DNA of 64,000 nucleotides, taken from assembly GCF_009917525.1 (NCBI RefSeq), contig NZ_QZDU01000008.1, forward strand, positions 1 to 64,000, given 5' to 3'. This document shows, in pieces, positions 24,258 through 33,142 of this stretch (position 1 is its first letter; the number at the start of each line of letters is the position of its first letter). Both the position numbers and the translations under genes were made by a program. This DNA comes from Acutalibacter sp. 1XD8-36 (GTDB taxonomy: Bacteria > Bacillota > Clostridia > Oscillospirales > Acutalibacteraceae). The notes under the pieces were generated by a model that saw nothing but the letters and a program-made list of their open reading frames with translations, had not been told where the DNA came from and ran no database searches.

Positions 24258-26012
24258 ATGGGAGCGGAGCAGATTATATCCCTGGTGACGGAAACTGTGA
24301 GCACACAGGTATTCGGGGTCTGGTTTCTCATTGGCGCGGCCCTGGTGTTCTTTATGCAGGCTGGTTTCGCTATGGTGGAGACCGGTTTCACCCGAGCCAA
24401 AAACGCAGGCAATATTATTATGAAGAACCTGATGGACTTCTGCATTGGCACAGTGGTGTTCGTACTTTTGGGCTTCAGCCTGATGATGGCCGAGGACTAT
24501 GTGATGGGTTTTATCGGTATACCAAACCTGGATATATTCCGTAATTTTCCTGGTTTTATTGAAGAAAATGCCTCCAGCTTTGTGTTTAATCTGGTGTTCT
24601 GCGCCACGGCGGCCACCATTGTCTCCGGCGCTATGGCCGAGCGCACCAAGTTTTTGTCCTACTGTATTTATTCCGGAGTAATCTCCCTGTTCGTATACCC
24701 TGTTGAGGCCGGATGGGTCTGGAACAGCCAAGGCTGGCTGGTCCAGCTGGGCTTCCATGATTTTGCCGGCTCTGCGGCCATCCACTCCGTGGGCGGCGTC
24801 ACGGCGCTGATTGGGGCCGTTCTGGTGGGTCCAAGGCTTGGCAAGTACATGGAGGATGAAGAAGGCAAGGTGAAGAAGGTAAACGCCATACCCGGCCACT
24901 CCATCACCCTGGGGGCTCTGGGCTGTTTCATCCTATGGTTTGGATGGTACGGCTTCAACGGCGCGGCCGCTTGGGACAACACCTCCCTGGCCTCTATTTT
25001 CCTGACTACCACCATTGCGCCGGCTGTGGCCACGGTTACCACCATGCTGTTTACCTGGATAAAGAATGGTAAGCCGGATGTTTCCATGTGTCTGAACGCA
25101 TCCTTGGCAGGCCTGGTGGGTATTACCGCTGGGTGCGACGCCCTGGACGCCCTGGGCTCGGTGATTGTGGGAATTGTTTCCGGAATTCTGGTGGTTGCGG
25201 TGGTCGAAATCCTGGACCTCAAGCTGCACATCGACGACCCGGTAGGCGCTGTAGGCGTGCACCTTGCCAATGGCGTATGGGGCACCGCCGCTGTGGGGCT
25301 TCTGGCTAACCCTGACGCTCCGGCAGGCCTCAGGGGACTGTTCTACACCGGCGACCCCGGCCTGCTGTGGGTACAGCTGCTGGGCATCCTGGCAATCCTT
25401 GCCTGGACGGCTGCGCTGATGACCGTCACGTTTGCGATAATCAAAAGAACCGTTGGCCTGCGTGTTGAGCCGGAGGAGGAGATCAAGGGCCTTGACAGCA
25501 CCGAACACGGCCTGCTAAGCGCCTACGCGGACTTTGCCCCAGCGGTTGAGAGCCTGGACTACGGCTGCGGGAATGTCATAGCCGTTACCGGAGACACGCC
25601 GGCCGCTGAAGCTATCCCGGTGAAAAAAGAGCCCACCCTAGTTCCTGACGGCGTGCCCAAGCTCACGAAGGTTGAGATTATCTGCCGGGAGAGCCGGTTC
25701 GAGGCCCTGAAGTCCGCCATGATGGCCCTGGGCATCACCGGCATGACGGTTTCCCATGTGCTGGGCTGCGGTGTACAAAAGGGCAAGCCCGAGTATTACA
25801 GAGGCGTGCAGGTGGAAGCCAGCCTTCTGCCCAAGATACAGGTGGATATCGTTGTCAGCCGGGTACCGGTCTCCTCGGTTGTAGAGACGGCAAAAAGGGT
25901 GCTGTATACCGGCCATATCGGCGACGGCAAGATATTTATCTATGATGTGGAGGACGTAGTGAAAGTGCGTACCGGCGAGACCGGATATGACGCGCTGCAG
26001 GACGTTGAATAA
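24258..26012 (+). CDS. Ammonium channel (Amt) fused to a C-terminal PII (GlnK) domain
   Basis: A 584-residue membrane protein. Residues 1-410 are an 11-helix Amt channel with GWVWNSQGWLVQLGFHDFAG, the pore His region FHDFAGSAAIHSVGG, and DDPVGAVGVHLANGVWGTAA. After a cytoplasmic linker, residues 468-584 form a complete PII fold (KLTKVEIICRESRFEALKSA onward) with a T-loop around KPEYYRGVQVE holding the conserved Tyr (about 514) and a C-terminal GDGKIFIYDVEDVVKVRTGE. PII normally binds Amt as a separate trimer to plug the pore; here the plug is covalent. The ATG has AGGAG 10 nt upstream. No free glnK is present nearby. Confidence 0.95.
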   Translation: MGAEQIISLVTETVSTQVFGVWFLIGAALVFFMQAGFAMVETGFTRAKNAGNIIMKNLMDFCIGTVVFVLLGFSLMMAEDYVMGFIGIPNLDIFRNFPGFIEENASSFVFNLVFCATAATIVSGAMAERTKFLSYCIYSGVISLFVYPVEAGWVWNSQGWLVQLGFHDFAGSAAIHSVGGVTALIGAVLVGPRLGKYMEDEEGKVKKVNAIPGHSITLGALGCFILWFGWYGFNGAAAWDNTSLASIFLTTTIAPAVATVTTMLFTWIKNGKPDVSMCLNASLAGLVGITAGCDALDALGSVIVGIVSGILVVAVVEILDLKLHIDDPVGAVGVHLANGVWGTAAVGLLANPDAPAGLRGLFYTGDPGLLWVQLLGILAILAWTAALMTVTFAIIKRTVGLRVEPEEEIKGLDSTEHGLLSAYADFAPAVESLDYGCGNVIAVTGDTPAAEAIPVKKEPTLVPDGVPKLTKVEIICRESRFEALKSAMMALGITGMTVSHVLGCGVQKGKPEYYRGVQVEASLLPKIQVDIVVSRVPVSSVVETAKRVLYTGHIGDGKIFIYDVEDVVKVRTGETGYDALQDVE

Positions 26013-26076
26013 TATGCCATGCGGAGAGCGGGGCTCGTTGTGACCCCGCCTGTTCCGCTTTCACGGAGGGATTCTT

Positions 26077-27657
26077 ATGTGTTCAATCATCAGCTGCTGC
26101 GGCCCCTGCAACCAGCCTGACCTTGTAAAGGCATGCTTTGACCGCAGCTTGTCCCGGGGCCCGGACGACACCCGGTTTATCGATACTGGCAACGGCTTTA
26201 TGGGCTTCCATCGCCTGGCTATCATGGGCCTAAGCCCTCAGGGCATGCAGCCCTTTGAGCTGGACGGCAGCTATGTGGTCTGCAACGGCGAGTTATACGG
26301 CTTTGAAAAGTTCAAACAGCAGCTCGCAGACAGATACGTCTTTCAAAGCGGCTCTGACTGCGAGGTACTGCTGCCCCTTTACAGGGAGTATGGCGCCGGC
26401 ATGTTTAACCTGCTGGACGCGGAATTTGCCTGTGTTATATATGATGGAAACACAGGAGAGTACATAGCCGCCCGGGACCCCATCGGCATCCGTCCCCTGT
26501 ACTACGGCTGGGGGGAAAGCGGCGCCATGCTCTTTGCCAGCGAGCCCAAGGACCTGATAGGCCTATGCGGGGAGATACGGCCCTTTCCGCCGGGACATTA
26601 TTACAAAGCCGGGAGGTTTGTCCCCTACAGGGATATTTCCCGGACCGAGAGGGTCTGCCACGACGATATGGACACGATATGCGAAAACATCCGGGCTAAG
26701 CTCACTGCGGGCATAAAGAAGCGGTTGGTTTCAGACGCGAAGCTGGGATTCCTTCTTTCCGGCGGTCTTGACTCATCCCTGGTCTGCGCCGTGGCGCAGC
26801 GGTACTGTAAAACGCCAATCCGCACCTTTGCGATTGGCATGGAGGGAGACGCCATAGACCTGAAATATGCCCGGCAGGCTGCGGACTTTATCGGCAGCAG
26901 CCACACCCAGGTTATAATCACCAGACAAGACGTGCTGGACGCTCTGGAGACAGTGGTGGCGGTCCTGGGGACATTCGATATTACCACTATCCGCGCCAGT
27001 GTGGGCATGTTCCTGGTATGCAAATATATCCATGAGAATACAGACATCCGGGTTCTTCTTACTGGAGAAATATCCGATGAGCTGTTTGGCTATAAGTATA
27101 CGGACTTCGCCCCAAGCGCCCAGGCTTTCCAGAAGGAATCTGAGAAACGCATCCGGGAGCTGCATATGTACGATGTTCTCCGGGCCGACCGCTGTATCTC
27201 CGTCAACTCTTTGGAGGCCAGGGTGCCCTTTGGCGATTTGGACTTTGTGGAGTACGTTATGTCTGTTGACCCGGAGAAAAAGCTGAATACCTACGGCAAG
27301 GGCAAGTATCTTCTGCGAAGGGCTTTTGCTCAGGGGGATTTTCTGCCGGAGGAAATTCTCTGGCGGGAAAAAGCGGCTTTTTCCGACGCGGTAGGCCACT
27401 CTATGGTGGACTATTTGAAGGAGTATGCCGAGGGGCTTTACACAGACAAGGCGTTTGAGGCAAAAAGCAAGTCCTATACCCACGCCCGGCCCTTTACGAA
27501 AGAAGCCCTGCTGTATAGAGAATTGTTTGAGAAATACTATCCTGGCCAGGGACAGCTAATCGATGGTTTTTGGATGCCCAATCCGGAATGGGAGGGCTGT
27601 AAAGTAGACGACCCGTCGGCAAGAGTGCTGGCAAACTATGGGGCCAGCGGAGAATAA
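26077..27657 (+). CDS. asnB: Asparagine synthase (glutamine-hydrolysing)
   Basis: A 526-residue two-domain enzyme. The N-terminal class II glutaminase has Cys2 (MCSIISCCG), RGPDD and CNGELYGF. The C-terminal ATP-pyrophosphatase domain has the PP-loop FLLSGGLDSSLV, LLTGEISDELFGYKYTDF and NSLEARVPFGDLDFVEYVM. It converts aspartate, glutamine and ATP to asparagine. It lies 64 bp after the Amt-PII gene in the nitrogen operon, and its glutaminase can consume the glutamine made upstream. Confidence 0.94.
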   Translation: MCSIISCCGPCNQPDLVKACFDRSLSRGPDDTRFIDTGNGFMGFHRLAIMGLSPQGMQPFELDGSYVVCNGELYGFEKFKQQLADRYVFQSGSDCEVLLPLYREYGAGMFNLLDAEFACVIYDGNTGEYIAARDPIGIRPLYYGWGESGAMLFASEPKDLIGLCGEIRPFPPGHYYKAGRFVPYRDISRTERVCHDDMDTICENIRAKLTAGIKKRLVSDAKLGFLLSGGLDSSLVCAVAQRYCKTPIRTFAIGMEGDAIDLKYARQAADFIGSSHTQVIITRQDVLDALETVVAVLGTFDITTIRASVGMFLVCKYIHENTDIRVLLTGEISDELFGYKYTDFAPSAQAFQKESEKRIRELHMYDVLRADRCISVNSLEARVPFGDLDFVEYVMSVDPEKKLNTYGKGKYLLRRAFAQGDFLPEEILWREKAAFSDAVGHSMVDYLKEYAEGLYTDKAFEAKSKSYTHARPFTKEALLYRELFEKYYPGQGQLIDGFWMPNPEWEGCKVDDPSARVLANYGASGE

Positions 27658-27670
27658 AGGAGAGGCGCGC

Positions 27671-29140
27671 ATGAGTATACATGAGGAATGCGGAATTTTC
27701 GGTGTGTGGCTGCCAGACCGCGCAGAGGCGGCCGAGCTCTGCTATTACGGCCTTTTTGCCCTTCAGCACCGGGGACAAGAGAGCTGCGGGATTGTGATAA
27801 ACGACGACGGCGTCTTCGCGTCCCATAAGGACGTTGGCCTGCTGGGAGAGGTGTTCACCCCAGAGGCGCTGGGCCGCCTGCCTAAAGGAAACATGGGGGT
27901 GGGCCATGTGCGCTACGGCACCACCGGAGGCAGCGGGCGCAGGAACTGCCAGCCCATAGAGGTGAACCATCAGAAAGGGAAAATGGCCCTGGCCCACAAC
28001 GGCAACCTTAGCAATGCCGCCGGGCTCCGAAACAGTCTGGAGCTTTCCGGCGCTATTTTCCACACCACCAGCGACACGGAGATTATCGCTTATATTGTCA
28101 CCCAGCAGCGCCTGCGCGCTTCCTCCATTGAAACAGCCCTGTGCGCGGCCATGGACGAGTTGGACGGAGCCTACTCTCTGGTGCTTATGTCTGCCCAAAA
28201 GCTCATAGCCGCCCGGGACCCCTTTGGTTTCCGGCCATTATGTTACGGCAGGCTTTCCGGCGGCGGGTACGCCGTGGCCTCAGAGAGCTGCGCTCTGGCG
28301 GCCATTGGCGCAGAATTTGAGCGAGACCTGGAGCCGGGGGAAATTTTGGTTTTCGGTCCCGGCGGAATGGCGTCATACCGAGAGCACTGCGGCCGGAAGC
28401 CGAAAAGGCTCTGTGTTTTTGAGTATATCTATTTTGCAAGGCCCGACTCGGTGCTGGACGGAATACCCGTGCACCTGGCAAGGCAGCGGGCCGGAGAACT
28501 GCTGGCAGCGCGGCGCCCCGCAAACGCCGACCTGGTTATCGGTGTGCCGGACTCTGGTCTGGACGCGGCCCTGGGCTTCAGCAGGGCATCCGGAATCCCT
28601 TATGGCATGGGACTCATTAAGAACAAGTACATTGGCCGCACATTCATCTCTCCAATCCAGGCCCAGCGTCTGGACCAGGTGCGCATTAAGCTAAGCCCCA
28701 TAGAGTCTGCGGTGAAGGGCCGGAAGCTGGTGCTGGTGGACGACTCCATCGTGAGAGGGACCACCAGTGGACGCATAGTCAAGCTGCTGCGGGAGGCAGG
28801 CGCCAAAGAGATACACCTAAGGGTGTCATCGCCGCCATTTCTGCACCCCTGCTACTATGGCACGGACATCGACTCCCAAGACAACCTGATTGCGTGCAGG
28901 CATACAGTAGAGGAGACTGCCGCCATCATTGGAGCAGACTCCCTGGGCTATCTGCCGGTAGACGCCCTTGACCGGCTGGCGGGGAGCTGCGGTATTTGCG
29001 CCGCCTGTTTCAACGGGCGTTACCCAACACCCATTCCTGAGGACACCCGTAAGGACAGGTTCGAGCAAAAGCTGGGAACGAGGGAGAATGCGGCGTTTCG
29101 GAAAACTGAAAAAAGAAACCCTAGTCAAACGTCAGTTTAG
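27671..29140 (+). CDS. purF: Amidophosphoribosyltransferase
   Basis: A 489-residue enzyme for the first step of purine synthesis (PRPP plus glutamine to phosphoribosylamine). A six-residue propeptide precedes Cys7 (MSIHEECGIFGVW). The glutaminase half shows LQHRGQESCGI, GHVRYGTTGG and AHNGNLSNA; the PRTase half has the PRPP loop VLVDDSIVRGTTS. Cysteines in SCGICAACFNGRYPTPIP match the [4Fe-4S] form of Bacillus-type PurF. The start is the ATG with AGGAG 8 nt upstream. Finding purF in a nitrogen operon rather than a pur operon suggests supply of nitrogen-controlled PRA, or a second copy. Confidence 0.94.
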   Translation: MSIHEECGIFGVWLPDRAEAAELCYYGLFALQHRGQESCGIVINDDGVFASHKDVGLLGEVFTPEALGRLPKGNMGVGHVRYGTTGGSGRRNCQPIEVNHQKGKMALAHNGNLSNAAGLRNSLELSGAIFHTTSDTEIIAYIVTQQRLRASSIETALCAAMDELDGAYSLVLMSAQKLIAARDPFGFRPLCYGRLSGGGYAVASESCALAAIGAEFERDLEPGEILVFGPGGMASYREHCGRKPKRLCVFEYIYFARPDSVLDGIPVHLARQRAGELLAARRPANADLVIGVPDSGLDAALGFSRASGIPYGMGLIKNKYIGRTFISPIQAQRLDQVRIKLSPIESAVKGRKLVLVDDSIVRGTTSGRIVKLLREAGAKEIHLRVSSPPFLHPCYYGTDIDSQDNLIACRHTVEETAAIIGADSLGYLPVDALDRLAGSCGICAACFNGRYPTPIPEDTRKDRFEQKLGTRENAAFRKTEKRNPSQTSV

Positions 29141-29277
29141 GGTAAAAGCAGCAGAAAAGAACCGGCCACCCGGATGCGGGAGAGTTTTGGTGAACCCGAA
29201 CTATGCGGCGTGTTCGTCGTCGCTATTATTGGCGCCCATGGCGGCATGACCAGGCATGCCAGTTACGGGTCTGATCC

Positions 29278-29469
29278 GTTTGTGGCCCCTGTGAGGGCCT
29301 TATCAGGCGAACTGAGGCCGCTCTCGAGGAAAGTAAACGAGAGCAGGCCCAGAACGCCGTTTTGGGGCATTTGCGGCGATTTGTGAGGGGCACCTGCCTC
29401 GCCTCCAGCAGCGGCACAAATTCTCTGCGAGCAACGGCGCAAATCTGCTGTAAAGATACGCACCGAAAA
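29278..29469. repeat. 192-bp structured repeat, copy A
   Basis: Aligns without a net gap to 40291-40482 in the same orientation. Conserved ends include GTTTGTGGCCCCTGTGAGGG and GGCGATTTGTGAGGGGCACC. The middle differs in sequence but both copies form a hairpin at the same place; here CTGAGGCC-GCTCTCG pairs with CGAGAGC-A-GGCCCAG (29311-29352). A second possible stem pairs GATTTGTG with CACAAAT, and a third GTGAGG with TGCCTCAC. I see no coding potential that is better than the structure. It begins 137 bp after purF. Confidence 0.75.
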
Positions 29470-29492
29470 CCGCACAATCATAGCATAATGCT

Positions 29493-30164
29493 TTGTCTGG
29501 CCTCGCCTCGTACAGTGGAGGGGGACATGGAGGAGCAGGATCTTACTATGGCTGGGAACTGAATGTGCCTTATATCCCCGATGGGTTGACCGGCGGTGGG
29601 CAGGCAGTCACCGCAACCATCTACCGAGACAATACTACTGAGAAAGTGATTGAAGATCAGGTAAGCCGGGGCTTCTGGGCAGATTTCTAGGAGGACGGGA
29701 GTCCCAAGTCTGATGACGATATTATAATTCCCAAGGGCTTTACCATCACAGTTTCCAAGCTGGGTATCATTCATTGTGGCCTGCTTCCGGTAGATGAGGA
29801 TCGTACTACCGACTTTGGCGGAGTAGCCGTTACCCTCAACCACTGCTCCATGAAGCATGGCCCCTTTGACTCCACAAAAAAGGCCGCTGACGGTCTTTCA
29901 AATATGCCAGCGGGGTATTACGACATCTATACAGCCTCGTTCACGCTGGATGGGGTGGAGTACGAGGTATTGGCACAGCGGCTGGAGGTGGAGGAAGTTA
30001 TCAAAATCGTGGCATCCATCATCAATATGCCATGCAGTGAGAATTTTGTCGTGGGGCGTTCACAGGGCATTCCCGACAAGGGCAGTATGTCTGCCGAATA
30101 CCCCGACACTGCCATCGTTCCAAGCTTGGACCTGGACGAACCAAGTGAGCAGGTCGAGCCATAA
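29493..30164 (+). pseudogene. Fragment of an unknown protein with an in-frame TAG
   Basis: One frame runs from about 29540 (SYYGWELNVPYIPDGLTGGG) to TAA 30164 with a single TAG at 29688 after GFWADF. Downstream it reads EDGSPKSDDDIIIPKGFTIT, VTLNHCSMKHGPFDSTKKAA and SFTLDGVEYEVLAQRLEVEE, clearly protein-coding. No start or ribosome site precedes it, so the N-terminus is gone. I do not recognise the family. A good terminator follows at 30195. Confidence 0.65.
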
Positions 30165-30194
30165 GTTGACACAACTCATCCCTATTCCTATTTT

Positions 30195-30233
30195 AGCAGG
30201 CAGTCACACATAATTAGTGATTGCCTGCTTTTT
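30195..30233 (+). terminator. Intrinsic terminator after the pseudogene
   Basis: AGCAGGCAGTCAC pairs with GTGATTGCCTGCT (12 of 13) around a 9-nt loop, followed by TTTTT. It insulates the two-component operon from upstream transcription. Confidence 0.85.
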
Positions 30234-30375
30234 GTAACATATTTGACCGCTTGTTTCCTTTCATTATTTTCGGTAGCCGCTTCTGTTAATATGGTGTGGC
30301 ATTGCAATATATTTGCAGCCGTGATAGAATAACGGCTGGCGGACAAAATCTGCTAATCTCGAAGAATGTATATGA

Positions 30376-30396
30376 CCTTGACCAAATTTTGACTTT
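30376..30396 (+). promoter_or_regulatory. Response-regulator direct-repeat operator before the two-component operon
   Basis: CCTTGACC-A-AATTTTGAC-T-TT: two TTGACY hexamers 11 bp apart, one helical turn, as bound by OmpR-type dimers. A 21-bp block differing at two positions lies at 33081-33101 before the lipoprotein/ABC operon. Upstream TTGACC can also serve as -35, with TATATG 18 bp downstream. Confidence 0.7.
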
Positions 30397-30431
30397 CTCA
30401 CTATATGATGAAAAAGACTGGAGGTGTTCGC

Positions 30432-31106
30432 ATGGCATACAGAATTTTGATCGTTGATGATGAGCTTATCCTAACCGAACTGCTTTCAACCCATTTGCAG
30501 GATCACGGCTATACGGTTTCCGTAGCCAACAGCAGCGATGAAGCCTTGGCGAAGCTGAATACAAAGCCGAATCTCATCCTTCTGGACATCAATATGCCGG
30601 GGATGGACGGGCTGGAGCTGTGCAAGGTCATTCGGAATCATATCGTCTGCCCTATCCTCTTCCTGACGGCGCGGATCACCGAGCAGGATAAGGTCAACGG
30701 CCTGCGGGCCGGAGGAGACGACTATATCACCAAGCCTTTCAGCTTGCGGGAATTGGTTGCCCGCATCGAGGCCCATCTGCGCCGGGACGAGCGGAACAAC
30801 CGCCCGCCGGAGGTTGTGACCTCCCAGGGGCTGATTATCAACCTTTCTGATCGAAAAGTATTTTGGAACGAGCAGGAGCTTTCCTTTTCCAAGAGGGAAT
30901 TTGACATCATTGAGTTTCTCTCATCTAATCCAAATCAGGTTTTTGACAAGGAGCGTATTTATGAGACGGTATGGGGATATGACGCAGAGGGCGACAGCAA
31001 CGTGATTAAGGAGCATATCCGAAAAATCCGCGCAAAGCTCATGCAGGCCAGCGGGAGTGAGTACATCGAAACAGTTTGGGGGATGGGCTACCGGTGGAAA
31101 AAATAA
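30432..31106 (+). CDS. OmpR/PhoB-family response regulator
   Basis: A 224-residue regulator: receiver domain with VDDE at 8-11, phospho-acceptor Asp52 in LLDINMPGMDG and ITKPFS; winged-helix domain with FSKREFDIIEFLSSNPNQVF and a terminal ETVWGMGYRWKK. The start is the ATG with GGAGG and a 7-nt gap; a longer frame begins 27 bp upstream without such a site. It overlaps the kinase gene. The paired operators at 30376 and 33081 suggest that it controls itself and the downstream ABC operon. Confidence 0.93.
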   Translation: MAYRILIVDDELILTELLSTHLQDHGYTVSVANSSDEALAKLNTKPNLILLDINMPGMDGLELCKVIRNHIVCPILFLTARITEQDKVNGLRAGGDDYITKPFSLRELVARIEAHLRRDERNNRPPEVVTSQGLIINLSDRKVFWNEQELSFSKREFDIIEFLSSNPNQVFDKERIYETVWGYDAEGDSNVIKEHIRKIRAKLMQASGSEYIETVWGMGYRWKK

Positions 31107-32371
31107 AAAGGCAATCAGTGAAAAACTCCTTTATAAAGGCTGTGGCGGTCACAATGCTGATTGTGTTCTTTTGCAGCGCCCTTGCGATTTTCGGCTGTTA
31201 CCGCTTTCAAAAACACATTCTCCCTGATTCCAATGAGGTTTGGCTGACGCAGCAGACAACCGCCCCGGATGGTACGGTCACAGAGGCAAAGATGAGGTAT
31301 GTCCTTGATAGCTCACCAGAGCCATTCGGCCAACTGGTAGCGGACAGCCAGGAACACAACGAGAATCAGGGACAGACGAGCTACATGATAGAGCGTATGG
31401 AATCCAGCTACTCCATGCTTTCCCCGAAAGCGAGAACGGCCTACCGCATTTCGCAGATTTGTATAGTGCTGCTGCCCTTCCTGTTTGCTGTGATTGGAAT
31501 TACTTTGTGCGCGTGGTGGTTTTATCACAAGGTGCTGGAGCCACCGATTATTGTCCTGACGGATGCCACCACGCATATTCAAGACCGGGATTTGAACTTT
31601 CGAATCACTTTTGACGGGCAGGATGAATTGGGCCAGCTCTGTACCGCCTTTGAGAAAATGCGGCAGACCCTATATGAGAACAGCCGTCAGATGTGGAGTA
31701 TGCTGGAGGAGCGCCGCGCATTGCAGGCGTCCGTGGCCCATGATCTGCGTAACCCTATCGCCATTATGACCGGCTATGTGGAGTATTTGCAGGAGAACAA
31801 CCGGGGCGGGACTTTGACAGAGGAAAAACTGGAAAAGGCGCTCTCCAATCTCGGCATTACCGCGGAGCGCATGGGCCGCTACACAGATACCATGCGTGAC
31901 CTGGGCGCTATCGAAGAAACAGAAGTCCACCGCAGAGAAGTGGAACTTCCTGAGTTTTTACAGCACATGGCGGATTCTCTATCTATCCTGTTTCAGAATA
32001 CCGAGGTGCGTTTTTCCTGTGACCTCCATGTGCCGAAGGGGAGGGCCGTCCTTGACGGGGAACTGTTATACCGCGTTCTGGAAAACCTGATCTCCAATGC
32101 CCTGCGTTTTGCGGAACATCAAATTGAACTCGCCTTTTACCTGGAACACGGAACGCTGTCGGCCACCGTGACCGATGACGGGCCGGGCTTTTCGGACAAG
32201 CTGCTGCAAAAGAAAACTGCCCTGTTCTACTCCGAGGATACCTCCGGCCAGCACTTGGGGCTGGGGCTGGCGGTGAGCCGGGTGCTTTGCCAGAAGCATG
32301 GGGGAGCCATAGAGCTTGCAAATCAACCGACCCATGGAGCCTGCGTGAAAGCCTCCATCAAGATCGAATAA
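31094..32371 (+). CDS. Sensor histidine kinase (HAMP, HisKA, HATPase)
   Basis: A 425-residue kinase with a first membrane helix (AVAVTMLIVFFCSALAIFGC), an extracytoplasmic domain of about 80 residues, a second helix (QICIVLLPFLFAVIGITLCA), a HAMP linker (ILTDATTHIQDRDLNFRI) and phospho-acceptor His at about 216 in SVAHDLRNPIAI. The N box is NLISNALRFAE, with DDGPGF and GLGLAVSRVL behind it. The usual HDxRxPL core reads HDLRNPI. Start GTG 31094 overlaps the regulator; GTG 31118 with AAAAGG is an alternative. The substantial outer domain suggests it binds a ligand itself. Confidence 0.9.
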   Translation: MEKIKRQSVKNSFIKAVAVTMLIVFFCSALAIFGCYRFQKHILPDSNEVWLTQQTTAPDGTVTEAKMRYVLDSSPEPFGQLVADSQEHNENQGQTSYMIERMESSYSMLSPKARTAYRISQICIVLLPFLFAVIGITLCAWWFYHKVLEPPIIVLTDATTHIQDRDLNFRITFDGQDELGQLCTAFEKMRQTLYENSRQMWSMLEERRALQASVAHDLRNPIAIMTGYVEYLQENNRGGTLTEEKLEKALSNLGITAERMGRYTDTMRDLGAIEETEVHRREVELPEFLQHMADSLSILFQNTEVRFSCDLHVPKGRAVLDGELLYRVLENLISNALRFAEHQIELAFYLEHGTLSATVTDDGPGFSDKLLQKKTALFYSEDTSGQHLGLGLAVSRVLCQKHGGAIELANQPTHGACVKASIKIE

Positions 32372-32468
32372 CCCCCACTGTGGCAATGAGTAAGGGGCCG
32401 CTTGCTTTTTGGGAGAAAGAGGTGTATAATGCAGGAACAATAAACCGACATTTAAAAGAAGGGGTATT

Positions 32469-32991
32469 ATGAAATACTTGATCGATTTTACGGCGTTGGC
32501 CTTCTTATTATGCGTTCGTTTTTTTGAAGAAATGGAAAAGCGGAGGCCGCGATGTGCTGCTTGTCAATACGCTGATGTATATATATCTTTCTTTTGTGCT
32601 TTATTTCACGCTTATGCCAATTATAGTTGAACTCCCGTTTATTCTGAATCACCCTTACACTCCCATGAACATGGTGCCATTTATTGATGTTATGATGGAA
32701 AGAGGGGACTTTGTAAAGCAGGTTGTGTTAAACGTTGTCATGACCATGCCATTTGGTTTTCTGTTTCCACTGACCCGAAAGAAAGGCGCCGGATTTTTTA
32801 TAACAGTATTTTTCTGTTTTATGATGAGTCTGGGTATTGAGCTGCTGCAGCCGCTCATTGGCGGCTTCAGGTCTTCGGATGTGACAGATTTAATCACGAA
32901 CGTGATTGGCGGAATGCTCGGGTATGTTCTTTATGTTCTTTTCAAACCAGTCACCTTTATGATTTTAGATCATATGAAAAGGAAAACTTAA
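32469..32991 (+). CDS. VanZ-like membrane protein with a T7-tract frameshift
   Basis: The main frame (from 32524) gives four membrane helices with VanZ features: LVNTLMYIYLSFVLYFTLMP, the acidic/NMVPF motif MNMVPFIDVM, NVVMTMPFGFLFPL and ELLQPLIGGFRSSDVTDLIT-N. An ATG at 32469 with AAGGGG opens MKYLIDFTALAFLLCVRF in another frame; removing one T from the run of seven at 32519-32525 joins the two. VanZ proteins give low-level teicoplanin or other lipid II-targeting antibiotic resistance. The tract could be a slippage switch, a true lesion or a sequencing error. Confidence 0.75.
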
Positions 32992-33045
32992 AAGTGTAAA
33001 TTCTGGTTTCACAGGGAATTTTTGCTTTCTGGCAAAATCCCCCGG

Positions 33046-33072
33046 ATGCCGCCCAAAAAACTTGGGCGGCAT
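33046..33072 (+). terminator. Intrinsic terminator after the two-component/VanZ operon
   Basis: ATGCCGCCC pairs with GGGCGGCAT (9 bp, 9-nt loop), followed by a modest T-rich stretch. It separates the regulatory operon from the lipoprotein/ABC operon, whose operator starts 9 bp later. Confidence 0.65.
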
Positions 33073-33080
33073 TTCGCTTT

Positions 33081-33114
33081 CCTTGACCGAATTTTGACCT
33101 TTGCCCGTTATACT
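33081..33114 (+). promoter_or_regulatory. Matching direct-repeat operator and promoter of the lipoprotein/ABC operon
   Basis: TTGACC at 33083 and again at 33094, 11 bp apart, inside a 21-bp block with 19 identities to the block before the response regulator gene. TATACT lies at 33109. The match links both operons to one regulator. Confidence 0.7.
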
Positions 33115-33142
33115 CGACCCATCAAAGCAAAGGAGGCCATGT

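Noticed and set aside
29263..29481. Short minus-strand ORFs in both structured repeats sharing peptides such as AAAGGEAGAPHKSPQMPQ
   Set aside because: The shared part only covers the conserved flank; the hairpin region gives unrelated peptides in the two copies and there is no ribosome site. RNA or DNA structure explains the conservation better.
29688..29690. TAG in the fragment after repeat A as a pyrrolysine codon
   Set aside because: The gene also lacks its 5' end and start, so decay is the better explanation; no Pyl machinery is visible.
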